A stretch of DNA of 64,000 bases from Gambelia wislizenii (taxonomy: Eukaryota > Chordata > Lepidosauria > Squamata > Crotaphytidae): positions 110,761,116 through 110,825,115 of the forward strand of contig JAUMIR010000005.1 of assembly GCA_030847615.1 (NCBI GenBank), written 5' to 3'. Under the pieces are notes generated by a model that saw only the letters and a list, made by a program, of their open reading frames with translations, did not search any database and was not told the DNA's origin. Position numbers and translations under genes: made by a program. Shown here piece by piece: positions 1 to 10,590 of the stretch. Each line of letters begins with the position of its first letter. Positions within the stretch are counted from its first letter, which is position 1.

Positions 1-880
1 TAGCCTGCACGTAAGTTTAGCATAGTACTTTCCCACTAAACTCTCAGTACAGGCTCATTTGCTGGGCCATAGCCACCCAGGGCTCCAACGAGTAATGCAT
101 GAACCTTGTACCCCCTTTGTCTCAATTCATCAGCCAGAAGGGCATACTTCTGGTGTTTTTGTTCTCTAGCCTCCCTCATGGCTGGTTTCTTGTTTTCAAA
201 GGGGATTGTGATATCCACAATGGTGAACTTTTTCTGGTCTCTGTAATAACAATATCTGGTCTCAACTGGCTGCCTGTCTCAGGCACAGTTTGATTTACGG
301 AGAGGTTGGGATGGCTTTAGTGATATTTCCAGGCTGTTGAGTGTGGAGAACAATAACAGAGCATGTGTGGTAGTGTCTCATTCGGATGGCCACAGTGATG
401 GCAATTTTTATCATGGTTGCCAGATTTCACAGCACCATTGAGAGGCACAACATTCAGGCAAGTTCAGTGGATGAAATACTAATCAGTGAAACAGGTATAA
501 TCTCCATGCAGTATAAAGTGATTGCTTGATTCTCATTGTGAGGTTACTTCAAAAACCTTGCCCTGATCAAGTTGGCTCAAAAGAGCAGTGGTACATTTCT
601 TCCTTAGGAGTTCTTTTTAGTGAACTTTGTATCAGGTGCCTTGTTTTATGGGGAAAATTTTTTGTACCGCCTTCAGGTTCCCTTTGGTGGTGGCGAGCTA
701 CGGTACCTCTTTGGGAACCCAAACCCATTGGTATCTGATCAGTTTGTTAAGCTGGTGGGTTGCGTTCCAGGTAAGAGGGAAGAGAAGTCACTGCCATCAC
801 ATCCAAATTTGTTTTCCAATGAACCAGAAAGATATGTTGCCTGGTCACTGTCAGATGGAGTTCTAGCTATATGTTTAGCT
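1..880 (-). mobile_element. 3' part of a LINE with restriction-like endonuclease (R2/R4/NeSL type), decayed, off left edge
   Basis: Reading the minus strand from about 880 downward gives the C-terminal half of a non-LTR retrotransposon protein, broken by several stops and frameshifts. In order it shows a post-RT segment, a CCHC-type finger (C-x2-C-x7-H-x3-C, about 356-402), a Pro-Asp pair at about 254-259 in the context RPDIVIT, and a following Phe-Thr-Ile-Val-Asp-Ile-Thr-Ile-Pro block at about 201-227. Finger plus PD...D is the signature of the restriction-like endonuclease that nicks target DNA in R2, R4 and NeSL-type LINEs. The open frame at 36-218 ends in VGALGGYGP, typical of this tail. 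After a stop, recognisable sequence resumes in another frame to base 1, so the element continues outside the window. Clade within the RLE group is not settled. Confidence 0.72.
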
Positions 881-1229
881 ATATGCTGAAACTCTTTTCA
901 TCATCTTGTATATTTTGAAGATATGAAGAGCACTTTGCTTGATTTATATTGTATTTTTTAATATTATATCTTGATAATATGTTTTATAATTGTATTACAT
1001 AGTTTTACCTTTGCAGTATTCCATCTTTCCGCTACGCCTTAATGTGTGTATATATTTTAGCAGGGCTGGCAATTTTGTTGTTGTTGTTTTACTTGTGAAA
1101 TGTCATGTACATTGATGGTGCTATACTGATGATGATGATGACGACGTTAAATCAATATTTTACAATTTTCTAAACATGTATCAAGAAAAAGCTATGCTTA
1201 CTTGGAATTTTAATTTGGGAACCCCTAAT
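881..1229 (+). other. AT-rich tail-like sequence ending in (GAT)n
   Basis: No coding signal. The end at about 1100-1146 (short stretch after 'tcatgtacattgatggtgc', then GAT repeats) resembles the 3' end of a reptilian retroposon that finishes in a simple repeat, but the source family is not identified. Confidence 0.3.
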
Positions 1230-1937
1230 GAGATGGGGGAGATCTGGCTGAACGAGACTACATGCGAAATGGATCTAGGAGTCCTAGTAGACCACAAGTT
1301 GAACATGAGTCAGCAGTGTGATGTGGCAGCTAAAAAGGCCAATGCGATTTTGGGCTGCATCAACAGAAGTATAGTGTCTAGATCAAGGGAAGTCATAGTA
1401 CCAATCTATTCTGCCTTGGTCAGACCTCACCTAGAATACTATGCCCAGTTCTGGGCACCACAATTCAAAAAGGATATTGACAAATTGGAGCGTGTCCAGA
1501 GAAGGGCGACTAAAATGGTGAAAGGTCTGGAAACTATGACTTATGAGGAAAGACTTAGGGAGCTGGGTATGTTTAGTCTAGAAAAAAGACAGTTAAGGGG
1601 CAATGTGATAGCCCTGTTTAAATATTTGAAGGGGTGTCACATTGAGGATGGAGCAAGCTTGTTTTCTGCAGCTCCAGAGACTAAAACACGGAGCAATGGA
1701 TGCAAGCTTCAGGACAGAGATTCCCACCTCAACATTAGGAGGAACTTTTTGACAGTAAGAGCTGTTTGGCAGTGGAACACACTCCCTCAGAGTGTGGTAG
1801 GGTCTCCTTCCTTGGAGGTCTTTAAACAGAGGCTGGATGGCCGTCTGTCAGGGATGCTTTGATTGTGTATTCCTGCATGGACTGGATGGCCCTCGTGGTC
1901 TCTTCCAACTCTACAATTCTATGATTCTATGATTATA
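1230..1937 (+). mobile_element. CR1 LINE, 5'-truncated copy with open C-terminal frame
   Basis: The frame from about 1233 to 1862 encodes the C-terminal region of CR1 ORF2, downstream of the RT catalytic core, including the blocks [23 protein letters not shown] and GMFSLEKRQLRG. It reaches its natural stop (TGA at 1860-1862) without a break. The 3' untranslated region ends in the CR1 hallmark of repeated ATTCTATGA-like units at about 1915-1937. The annotated upstream Met at 1176 lies in unrelated sequence; the element begins near 1230. It is a dead 5' truncation with no RT active site. The related copies at 4140, 19750, 21902 and 25050 confirm the family. Confidence 0.93.
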
Positions 1938-2037
1938 TGAGAAGCTCAGCAATGTAAGATAAGCTTCCCTCCCCCTTCCAAGCAGATATTGTAGAGTACA
2001 CAGGCCCAGACAGGCCCAAACAGCTGACTTCAGACTA

Positions 2038-2410
2038 AGGGGTTGTCTAGTCAGTGAAAATCCTCCTCATAGAATGTGATGTGTCCCAACACACTGCGAA
2101 AGAGAATTGTGATATTTCGAAGGAGGGGGGCTAAAAACTCCACAAATTGTGCAGTAGAAGATTTCATGGTTTTCCCCAAAGCTTTTAGGAAAATGCATGT
2201 AGGTGCACATTTTTGTGCATGTGGACATTAAAATGCACAACAGTGTGCATTTTCGCTCTATCACCCTTTATCAGATCATGTTAGCACTCCATTTGAATAG
2301 ATGCACACATGAAAAATGGTGAAAAATTGGTGGAGACAAAGCACCCTCACTGCAAATAGTAAAAAATGTGCACCCATTCAGACAATACCATTGCATCTAC
2401 ACTGGCCCTA
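2038..2410. mobile_element. Possible non-autonomous DNA transposon
   Basis: A roughly 370-bp block starting near 'ggggttgtctag' and ending near 'tctacactggcccta' has weakly matching inverted ends. Its opening (TCTAG, then GTGAAAAT, TCATAGAA, and a gap-free 'ggagg' motif) resembles the starts of the blocks at 41641 and 43092. No coding capacity. Superfamily not assigned. Confidence 0.35.
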
Positions 2411-2789
2411 AGTGTGTGTCCAAGGATCTCCTGCAATACCAGAAGATCTGCAATAGACATATTTGTTTGTTAGGAAAATCCGTGTAGAAAATGATAGATG
2501 AGGGTGGAGCATTTGACATCTACTCCAGATATTTGTATTTTGGCATATGCTTTCTTTGAAGTTTCTCTTTTTTTTTTTTTCTCATTTCTCTTTTTCTTAT
2601 GGTGAAACTGTGAGAAGAAATTTCAACATGATTTAAAACATCTGGCAGGATGTCTGGGCCTAAATCTTATTGCTAATCTCACCTCAGGTGACATGTTGAT
2701 TGAATAGGATTTAGATACATACTGACTTATCATTCAGCATTTGATTATGTGTGCTTAGTTGAGATTAGCTACTGAATTTAGGCCCTGGT
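2411..2789. other. Unassigned sequence
   Basis: AT-rich sequence with a T-run near 2568-2580. I see no coding, RNA or clear repeat signal. Confidence 0.4.
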
Positions 2790-3935
2790 ATCTCCAGGAA
2801 AGGAGAAGGCATGAGAGATCATATTGCAAACATGTTGGATAACGGAGCACACCAAATAATTTCAGAAGAAAATCAGCCCATGCTTTATAGATTATAGCAA
2901 AGGATTTAATTGTGTAGATCATGAAAAACTTTGTATCACTCTAAAAGAAATGGGTGTGCCACAACACCTTATTGTCCTGATGCATGACCTGTACTTAGGA
3001 CAAGAGTCTATCAGGACAGAATACAAAGAAATGGAATGGTTTCCAAGAGGGTCAGGCAAGGCTTCATTTTATCACCCTATCTGTTTACATTGCATGCTGA
3101 ATGTATCATACATAGAGCAGGATTGGAATCAGAGGAAGGAAATGTGAAAATTGGAGGAAGGAACATCAACAATTTAACATATGCAGATAACACTACTATC
3201 AGAAAATAGCAATGACTTGGAACGATTACTGAAGAAAGTCAAGGGAGAAAGTGGAAAGGCAGATTTACAGGCAAGCATTAAGAAAAAAAAATAATAACCA
3301 CAGATAATTTGCATCACTTTAAAGTAGACAATGAAGACATTGAAATAGTTCCAGATTTTCCACACTTTGGCTCGGTCACTAATCAGAAAGGAGACTGCAG
3401 TCAAAAAATCAGGAGAAAACTAGGACTACTAAGGGCAGTTATGAAGGTATTAGACAACATCCTGAAGTATCAAGATAAAACATACGCATGTGAATACTAA
3501 AGTTAGGATTGTCCATGCCATCTTATTTCCAGTTTCTATGCATGGTTGTGAAAGCTGGACAGTGAAGAAAGCTAATAGGCAGAAAATCAACTCATTTGAA
3601 ATCTGGTGCTGGAGAAGATTTCTCTAGATATCATGGACTGCTCAAAAGACAAATGAATGGGTCCTAGAGCAAATCAAGCCTGAACTCTCCCTACAAGCCA
3701 AGACTTTGGCCATATCATGAGAAGTCATGATTCACTGGAAAAACAGTAAGGCTCGGTAAGGTAGAAGGCATTAGGAAAAGAGGAAGTCCACATTCCAGAT
3801 GGATAGGCTCAATCAAGGAAGCCACAGCTCTGAGACTGCAAGATCTGAGAAGAGTGTTGATGATAGAGTGACTGGAGGTCACTCATCCATGGGATTGCCA
3901 TAAGTTGAAGTCAACTTGACAACAGTTAACAAGAA
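2790..3935 (+). pseudogene. BovB-type RTE LINE fragment (RT to C-terminus), decayed
   Basis: Plus-strand translation in shifting frames gives the RTE/BovB reverse transcriptase order: an RKG..TRDHI-like start (about 2797), EMGVPQHLIVLMHDLY (2947 on), a QG..LSPYLF block, INNLTYADNTT (about 3170) where the catalytic pair YADD has become Tyr-Ala-Asp-Asn, then KIRRKLGLLRAVMKVLD, GCESWTVKKA and the terminal FEIWCWRRFL...WTAQKTN block (3550-3660). The stretch near 3880-3935 (ccatgggattgccataagttgaagtcaacttgac) is the usual BovB 3' end also used by Sauria SINEs. Several stops and frameshifts; no function expected. Confidence 0.85.
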
Positions 3936-4139
3936 CAAATTTCTCAGTAATTTGTGCATTTTTTTTTCATTTCTTATACATACCCTTTAAATCTCAGCTC
4001 ATCTGAAAGCTCTGTGTGTATCCGCTCTAGTTTTTCTCCCCACACACTTTTTTTTTCTTTTTCTTCTGGATGCATTCCTACTTTTCCTTTTCATTGGAAT
4101 GATTTGAAATTGTTCTTTCCCCACTGTTAAGATGACAGA

Positions 4140-4846
4140 ATTAGGGGCATACTTATCAAATCTGCAGATGACACCAAATTAGGAGGAGTAGCTAATACCC
4201 TAGAGGACAGAATCAAAATTCAACATGACCTGGATAGACTAGAGATCTGGGGCAAAGCTAACAAAATGAAATTCAATACGGAGAAATGTAAGGTACTGCA
4301 CTTAGGGCGGAAAAACAAAATGCATAGATACAGGATGGGGGAGACCTGGCTGAACGAAAGTACGTGCGAAAGGGATCTAGGAGTCCTAGTAGACCACAAG
4401 TTGAACATGAGTCAACAGTGTGATGCGGCAGCTAAAAAGGCCAATGCGATTTTGGGCTGCATCAATAGCAGTATAGTGTCTAGATCAAGGAAAGTAATAG
4501 TGCCACTCTATTCTGCCTTGGTCAGGCCTCACTTAGAATACTGTGTCCAGTTCTGGGCACCACAATTCAAAAGGGATACTGACAAATTGGAGCGTGTCCA
4601 GAGGAGAGTGACTAAAATGGTGAAAGGTCTGGAAACCATGTCTTATGAGGAAAGACTTAGGGAGCTGGGTATGTTTAGTCTGGAAAAAAGACAGTTAAGG
4701 GGCAATATGATAGCCCTGTTTAAGTATTTGAAGGGGTGTCACATTGAGGATGGAGCAAGCTTGTTTTGTGCTGCCCCAGAGACTAGAACATGGAACAATG
4801 GATGCAAGCTCCAGGAACAGAGATTCCACCTCAACATTAGGAGGAA
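4140..4846 (+). mobile_element. CR1 LINE fragment truncated by an L1 insertion
   Basis: The segment begins inside the RT domain ([13 protein letters not shown] at about 4150-4190, with Ser for the usual Phe before ADD) and continues through DLGVLVDHKLNMS and the C-terminal blocks, in one open frame from 4266. It stops abruptly at 4846 in the middle of the conserved LNIRRNF block, where an 18-base T-run begins. The remaining CR1 3' end is not found on the far side, so the right part was lost or never copied back. The frame continuing past 4846 is L1 antisense and not CR1. Confidence 0.9.
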
Positions 4847-6345
4847 CTTTTTTTTTTTTTTTTTGGTACATATATATTTATTGTTGCATATACAGCATGA
4901 GTTTAGGGTACATAATAAGCAGGAGAGACAAATTTCCATCCCCCCCTTGAAACTTAATAAAGCATCTTTATATGAAAACTAACCACAACTTCCTCCATAA
5001 AAATATCTCAAAGAGTTTATCTTTCTCTGTATTCTTTTATACATGTCCTCCTTACAACCCAATATACCTCCAGATTCTACTGTCCATTTCCAAGTGCGAT
5101 ATTACGTTATTCTCTTCTCATCCCTCCTTCCTTCATTATTTAACGTACCTTCTCTTCTCCCTTCCTTTCCCTGTTTCATAGCTTTACTTTGCCTTATTTA
5201 TACGTTTATATCTCTTTTTACTTGCTATTTCCTTCTTAAATTTCAATATCCTTAGCTATACACCATCTTTTCCTACAATATTTTATTACTGGTGACCATT
5301 CTTCTTCTGTTTTTTGTACTAGTTTTTGATTTAATACACATGTTAATTTATCATTATCTTTCATTTCTTGTATCTTATTGATCCAATCCTCTATCCTCGG
5401 CTCTTCTTTACTCTTCCATTTTGCAGCTATAATCATACGAGCCACTGTACAAAGGTATAACAATATTCTCCAATATTTCCGTTTCACTTCCTTTGTTAGC
5501 ATTGATGTAATATTTAAAAGGTATAGTTTCTGATTCAATTCATACTCTATATTAAGGATTTTTTGAATAGTCTTATGTATTTTCGTCCAAAATTTATGTA
5601 CCGACGGGCAGGCCCACCACATATGGTTTAATGTTCCAGTTACTTTTCTGCATTTCCAGCAGTTCTTCTCTTTTGTTCCGAACATTTTTTTAGCTGTAAT
5701 GGGGTTAAATACCACCTGTTGCTTATTTTAAAATAGTTCTCTTTTAGGGCCTGACATGCAGTAAACTTTTTTGTTTTCTTCCAGGCACCTTCCCATTCTT
5801 CTAATTCAATCACCTCACCAATGTCTCTTGCCCATTTGATCATTGTATCTCTAACTACTTCAGTTTTGAGTTGTCTGGAGTTAAAAATTTTATACAATCT
5901 CGCAATTTTCTTTTTCTTGTCATCCCATATTATTTTTTCTATCACTGTTTCCTCAATCCCAGAGGCCAGATTCTTCTTTATCTTTCTTAAATCTGCTTTG
6001 TATTTGTTGATAGGAGAACCAGTTGAATTTCCATCCCTCAGAGTCTAGCTCCTCTTTGTTTTTATTTCCATCTTTCTGTCCCCCTTCTTTTTACACAGTT
6101 CCTTGTATGTAATCCATTTATCTGATTTGCCCAGGTGTCCCCATCTTCCACTGAAGGCCTCTACCAGAGATATCAAGTTTGGTATTTTCCCATAATATTG
6201 CTTCTGTATCTTTTTCCAGGTCTGGAGCAGAGCTTTTCTTATGATATGATTGTTGAAATCTTTATGAATTGTATTTTTATCATAACCTAAGCCGAACCTC
6301 AATCCCTCTCCTTCTAACAGTAGCATCTTCTGATCTTTCAATTTA
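4847..6345 (-). mobile_element. L1 LINE, 5'-truncated, minus strand
   Basis: The T-run at 4847-4864 is the poly(A) tail of a minus-strand LINE. Its 3' untranslated part runs to about 5235, followed by L1 ORF2 C-terminal coding remnants at 5236-5715, 5640-5945 and 6045-6341, which overlap because of frameshifts. The Cys-rich L1 terminus is visible: CWKC then TLNHMWWAC (C-x2-C-x8-H-x4-C), close to the usual C-x3-C-x7-H-x4-C. No RT active site is left. It was inserted in the CR1 copy to its left. Confidence 0.85.
5236..5715 (-). pseudogene. L1 ORF2 C-terminal fragment
   Basis: About 159 codons open on the minus strand, starting inside the protein rather than at a real initiation site. Residues 19-36 carry the Cys/His motif of L1 ORF2 (CWKCRKVTGTLNHMWWAC), followed by a Trp/Lys-rich tail that is normal for vertebrate L1. 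The upstream frame (5640-5945) continues the protein after a frameshift. Natural stop at 5236-5238, next to the 3' untranslated region. Confidence 0.82.
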
Positions 6346-6357
6346 AATCAGTCCCCT

Positions 6358-6625
6358 AACCATACTAAACTACCATATTTTGGTCACATGATGAGAAGAC
6401 ACGGCTCACAGGAAAACTCAATAATGCAAGGAAAGGTGGAGGGGAAAAGAAAGGAAGGAAGACCACACACCAGATGGATAGATTGAATCAGAGAGGCCAT
6501 GGGCCTGAACCTGCAAGACCTGAGCAAGGTAGTAGAAGACTACCTTTGAAATGTAGTCTTTGAAATGTCTCATTCATGGGGCCACCATGAGCCAAGATCA
6601 ACTTGAAGGTAGTTAAAACAACAAA
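6358..6625 (+). mobile_element. BovB-type RTE 3' end
   Basis: Plus-strand reading gives FGHMMRR, then EGKRKEGRPHTRWID and LNLQDLSKVVED, the C-terminal blocks of BovB ORF2, followed by the 'gccaccatgagccaagatcaacttgaaggtagttaaaacaac'-type tail. It is broken by a stop in the linker and is about 270 bp. It starts just beyond the 5' edge of the L1 insertion. Confidence 0.8.
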
Positions 6626-8651
6626 AATCCCAAGAGGATTATGGCCATTATTCTGTCCATTGATTCCAGAACAGCCATGAACTCTGTATGGTAATGTGCA
6701 TTACTTCTCTGTGTTTATGCAGTGATGTTCCTAGTGTAGGTCTACATCAAGATTTACACACATCACCACATAAATGCACTGAACCCTCTGCACATGATCA
6801 TCCATGCCAGTCATATGCTTTATTGCAAGATATGCTATACCAATACCCCTGTGATGATGCATAGTGGGCATGGGTCCATGGTAGGATATGTTGACTATGG
6901 GTGATGCTCATAGAATTTATTCTATGAGAGAGAAATTGAATTGACAGCAAATTTAATCAAAAAGCACATTTTAAAGTCAAACTAGCCAATTTCAGATTTG
7001 TGTGTGGGGGGGGGGGGAGATGGTAAAAAAATATCAAAAGTAGTTAGATTCCCAGGTTGTTGTTTTTTTCAAGCAATGTGTGTGTATTTCTCCAAAGCCA
7101 AGTTTTACAAGTAGTAAAATTTAAAGATGAATTTATTATTCCTTTTTGGACAAAATATCTTGAAAAACCTAAAAGCAAGAAAAACCAGTGAATATCTCAG
7201 GAGGGACCTTTTACACACAAGTGTTAATGAGGAGGGAGAGGTCCTTAAGCACAAAAATCTCCTTGTGTTGCTAGTATTTTTCCTTTCCTTTCCTCTCCTT
7301 CCTTTTTGTTCCATCAGCACCTACAAGCTTGCCAAACTTTGTTTCTACAAACTGGACAGCAGTCTGAGAGGAGCAGCTTCTGTGTGTGTTCAAAACAAAA
7401 CAAAACAAAAACCCAGAAATGGGTGGCGGCCTTTAGAAGACCAGACCAATATCCTCTTAAGGTCTCAAGGTCATTACTTGTTCAGGTGCATCCATCTTTA
7501 TATTTACAGTTTCAGCCTATTTCTAGCCAAGTGTCAAAGATAAGTGAATGTTCAGGTAGAATAACAAGCACAGCTCTGTGGGTGTTTCACAGTGACATGC
7601 CATTCTCATGGTCCCCAAGGAGAAATATGATGCTGTTATTGAGGGCTTTATTGAGTCCGTTGGTGATCATCCGGCAGTGGGTATTGCCTTTTTCTTTCCT
7701 TCTGTGGCTAAATATCCTTGGTTGGACTTTGGAGAGAATTATTTGAAGATGCAGACTAATTCCTCTGAGTCATGAGATGCACTGAAGTGAAAAGAAGAAA
7801 CCTCATTTTCATTTCAGCGCTCCAGAGAACAAATTCCTTTGTATAGAAGGATGCAAGGCACTATGACCTTCTGCTAGAAAATGTGGGTTGTTTTTTTTTT
7901 GTTTGTTTTTTTAAGAGGCATGTTGCCAGAAGGGAAAAATGACTTAGGGTGAGAGGAGTCTTTGGATCTACCATTTTTCACTTGTAAGGCTCCCCTCAAA
8001 ATAAGATGCATATGCTAAAAAAATAAAATAAAATAAATGCCAAAGTTAACTCAACTGGTGATACCACCCTATAGGTTGTGTGACTTCAGACAAAAAAGAG
8101 GTCATACACACAGATTGGGGTTTGCCTGTTTCTTTCAGTGTGAAATTTTCCTTTCATTTTGTGAAATTTAATATGTGTAGGATGCAAACTCTCTTAAAAT
8201 GAGACAGCCAGCTTAATTCTGATACCTCAGAACACACAGAAAGGAGAGCAAGCTCTAAATATTTTTGTAGGAGTGTTCACAGCTGCCAAACAACTATGGA
8301 AAATCTTGTGAATTTAAAATAAGAATATGAATATATATATATATATATATGAAAAGAAAAGAGTACAGGCTTTAGTTAAACATAGGCTGCAAATGATAGG
8401 AATAGATCAATCAGAGTAGGGATATAATGAGTACTTGCAGATGTCCTGGGAACTGTCAGATTCTGTGTTCCTTACAGGTTAAGAAAACTCTCCAGGAAGA
8501 ACAGTCCCTCTTTTGAATTCCCCACCAAAGCTGTGAGAATGAACAAATCCACCTTAAAAAAAATATATGCAGGAAATTTCTAGTGATTTCAATGCCGCTC
8601 CAAAGCTGCTGATATGTAGGCCTCTTTGGAAGCCTGCTTAAATACACTAAA
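6626..8651. other. Unassigned 2-kb stretch without a supported gene
   Basis: Open frames here (for example 7127-7543 and 7306-7746) are overlapping, lack domains and have low-complexity composition, so they are not called. Simple repeats: a G-run at about 7004-7017, AAAAC repeats at about 7396-7411 and (AT)n at about 8331-8350. Confidence 0.5.
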
Positions 8652-8872
8652 GGCACCAGGTCCTGTCTGATCTTGGAAGCTAAGCAGGGTCAGCCCTGGT
8701 TAGTACTTGGATGGGAGACTGGCAATGAATACCAGGCTCTGTAGGGTACATTTCTGAGGAAGGAATTGACAATCCACCTCTGAGTATTTCTCCCCTAAGA
8801 ATACCCTTTGAAATTCTCGGGGCTGTCTTAAGTGAACAGGTGACCTGAAGGCACAAATATATACAAATAAGC
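8652..8872 (+). mobile_element. 5S rRNA-derived SINE (5S-Sauria type)
   Basis: Bases 8660-8752 match the body of 5S rRNA, including 'gaagctaagcagggtc' and 'gttagtacttggatgggag', which contain the internal RNA polymerase III promoter boxes. The 5' part of 5S RNA is incomplete. The 3' part (ctgaggaaggaattgacaatcc ... gtgacctgaaggcacaaa) matches the BovB-like tail of Sauria SINEs. So this is a retroposon and not a functional 5S gene. RTE/BovB machinery supplied mobility in trans, as known for this family. Confidence 0.9.
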
Positions 8873-8947
8873 CTGTTTGTAAGATTTTTTGGGGGGGTGA
8901 CTGAAGGGTGGGATAAAAATTCTTTCAATAAAGAAATGGTATTTCTA

Positions 8948-9553
8948 AGGTCCCATCTACACGATTTAAATAATATGTACGGCATGCGAAAGTTCGCGCT
9001 TTGGTACAAATGGCTGTTCGGATGCACACGAATGCAAAAGAGGGGGGGCGGTTTTCCACCCTGAAATACGCACACACGGCATTCGGGAGGGAAAGCGGAT
9101 CGTGAAGAGAAATCTGTACGCCATTCGGATGGCTGACGGGTCTGTATGGTCCGTTAGCACACATACGAACAGGCTGTGTAATCTGATTGGCTGGCCAAGT
9201 AGAGGGGGCGGGGCTAGCACAGAGGGAAATTGGGAGTGGCCGCCATGTTGGTTTCCCGGCTAGCGAGCGTCCTGTAAGTCCGTGAATTTATATGTTTATT
9301 TATTTTTATATTATATTGTAATTACGGAAAACCGACTGTCCGCAAACCAGGAACCTTTAAAAAAAAAAAAAGCAGCAGGAGATTTAAAACTGCTGCTTGG
9401 CTTGCTTGCTCCAGCCAGCTTCAGGAAGAGGGAGTCATACAGAGTTTAGGGAATTTTAAAAATCGTATAGCCAGTTCGTATTCATACGAATGACAGGCTG
9501 TTCGTATTTTTTGCCCCCCATACGGATTTTTTTATGATCGTATAGCCGCACCC
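8948..9553. mobile_element. Non-autonomous DNA transposon, CpG-rich, about 600 bp
   Basis: The ends form an imperfect inverted repeat: 'aggtcccatctacacgat' at 8948 and the complement 'gggtgcggctatacgat' ending at about 9553. The interior is unlike its surroundings: many CpG, CGTA/TACG words, a GGGGCGGGG block (9204-9215) and the motif 'ggccgccatgttgg' at about 9238. No transposase frame. The TSD is not clear and the superfamily is open. Confidence 0.6.
9204..9262 (+). promoter_or_regulatory. GC-box and 'gccgccatgttgg' promoter-like cluster within the MITE
   Basis: A GGGGGCGGGGC box is followed after about 25 bases by 'ggccgccatgttgg', which resembles a YY1-type site (CCGCCATNTT), in a local CpG-rich patch. 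These look like CpG-promoter parts carried by the transposon. No transcript is visible downstream, so the regulatory role is inference only. Confidence 0.3.
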
Positions 9554-9689
9554 TAAGAAAAAGACACTCCTCTGCATCTAGGGTCAATTCCCACTGAACT
9601 CAGTTTGCATGTAAAAAATTCAGCTACAAGCCTTTTGAACTCATGATTTCTTAACTGGCCTTAACTGCCCTTACAACCACTCCCATACA

Positions 9690-10590
9690 ATAACTTATTA
9701 ATTGGTAATAATTCATAAATATGGCACTAAATGACAGTTCAAGTGAGTCCCAGTTGACCAGGCCCTCCACAGAAGGGTTCATGTAAAAGTCACCCAGAGA
9801 CCTAAATGAAGTTGTCTCGGACAGTTCCCAAAACTCAGACATGCCCAGAACTGGTTATAAAAAGCCCCCTTAGATAATTTGTTAGGGAAGAATGTGTTAA
9901 TCCACCCTGGATGCACCATGAGTCGTACTCCAACACAAACAAGAGATCGGAACACCCATTACTCTGCAAAGGTCTTCCTTCACACCTTGCCTATCCAACA
10001 ATAAAAGGTCACCTCAAACCCATCAATCTTAATGTTTTTAACCAACCACTAAGAGCAATTAACAAAGCTGGAGCTTCCATTGTCTAAGCTCTGGGAAATT
10101 CACTCAAACATTGTCTTTCATTCAAAGCATCCATTAAGGGTATAATAATGAGTATAAATATTACTCCAAAACACAGCCAAAGTGTGTGCAGTCTTCCAGA
10201 TGCCATTACTCTGTTGGTTTGTTGTGTCACCCTGCACACATAGACATAGATCTTTGCTGCACAAACCTCTGTTCTTTAGACAGATAAAGTATAGCCCATC
10301 ATCCCCTGAATCTATTCCTCTATCCCAATACTTCCTCCTAATCCTTTGCTAGCATTGTGTGATTGCTTGAAGCGTGAGTGCACGTGTGAGCAGTCCTGTG
10401 ATTATTTTCCAATAAAAACCATTTTTTTTCACATTTTGGCTTGAGATCTAGTCACCAAGTACTGGTATACACAGGTGTAAAGATCCCATAGTTACCCAGC
10501 CTCTTGCTGCCATATTTGAGCTAATTAAAATATCCCAATTTAATATGTTAATTTGAGTGACACAAGTGGGTCCCCATGGATCCCACACAA
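9690..10590 (+). mobile_element. Solo LTR-like element, family shared with 33262-33978 and 46610-47490
   Basis: The block matches the one at 46610-47490 along its length and the complement of 33262-33978, with shared landmarks in the same order: a TATA-like 'gagtataaatatt' at about 10150, 'cctctatcccaatacttcct' at about 10315, a GTGAGTGCAnGTGTGAG block at about 10374, and a polyadenylation signal in 'ccaataaaaacc' at about 10410. That order (promoter, then polyA signal, then a short U5-like end) fits an LTR. No internal coding region adjoins it. Exact termini and retrovirus or gypsy origin were not determined. Confidence 0.6.

Noticed and set aside
7127..7746. Two overlapping plus-strand frames of 138 and 146 codons
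   Set aside because: Overlap in different phases, no recognisable domain, and AAAAC-type simple sequence inside; no splice or homology support.
8660..8752. 5S rRNA gene
   Set aside because: 5' end of 5S is incomplete and a SINE tail follows in place of a T-run terminator, so it is a SINE head.
9204..9262. Host gene CpG promoter with first exon
   Set aside because: The CpG-rich patch is inside a TIR element and no downstream exon is recognisable.
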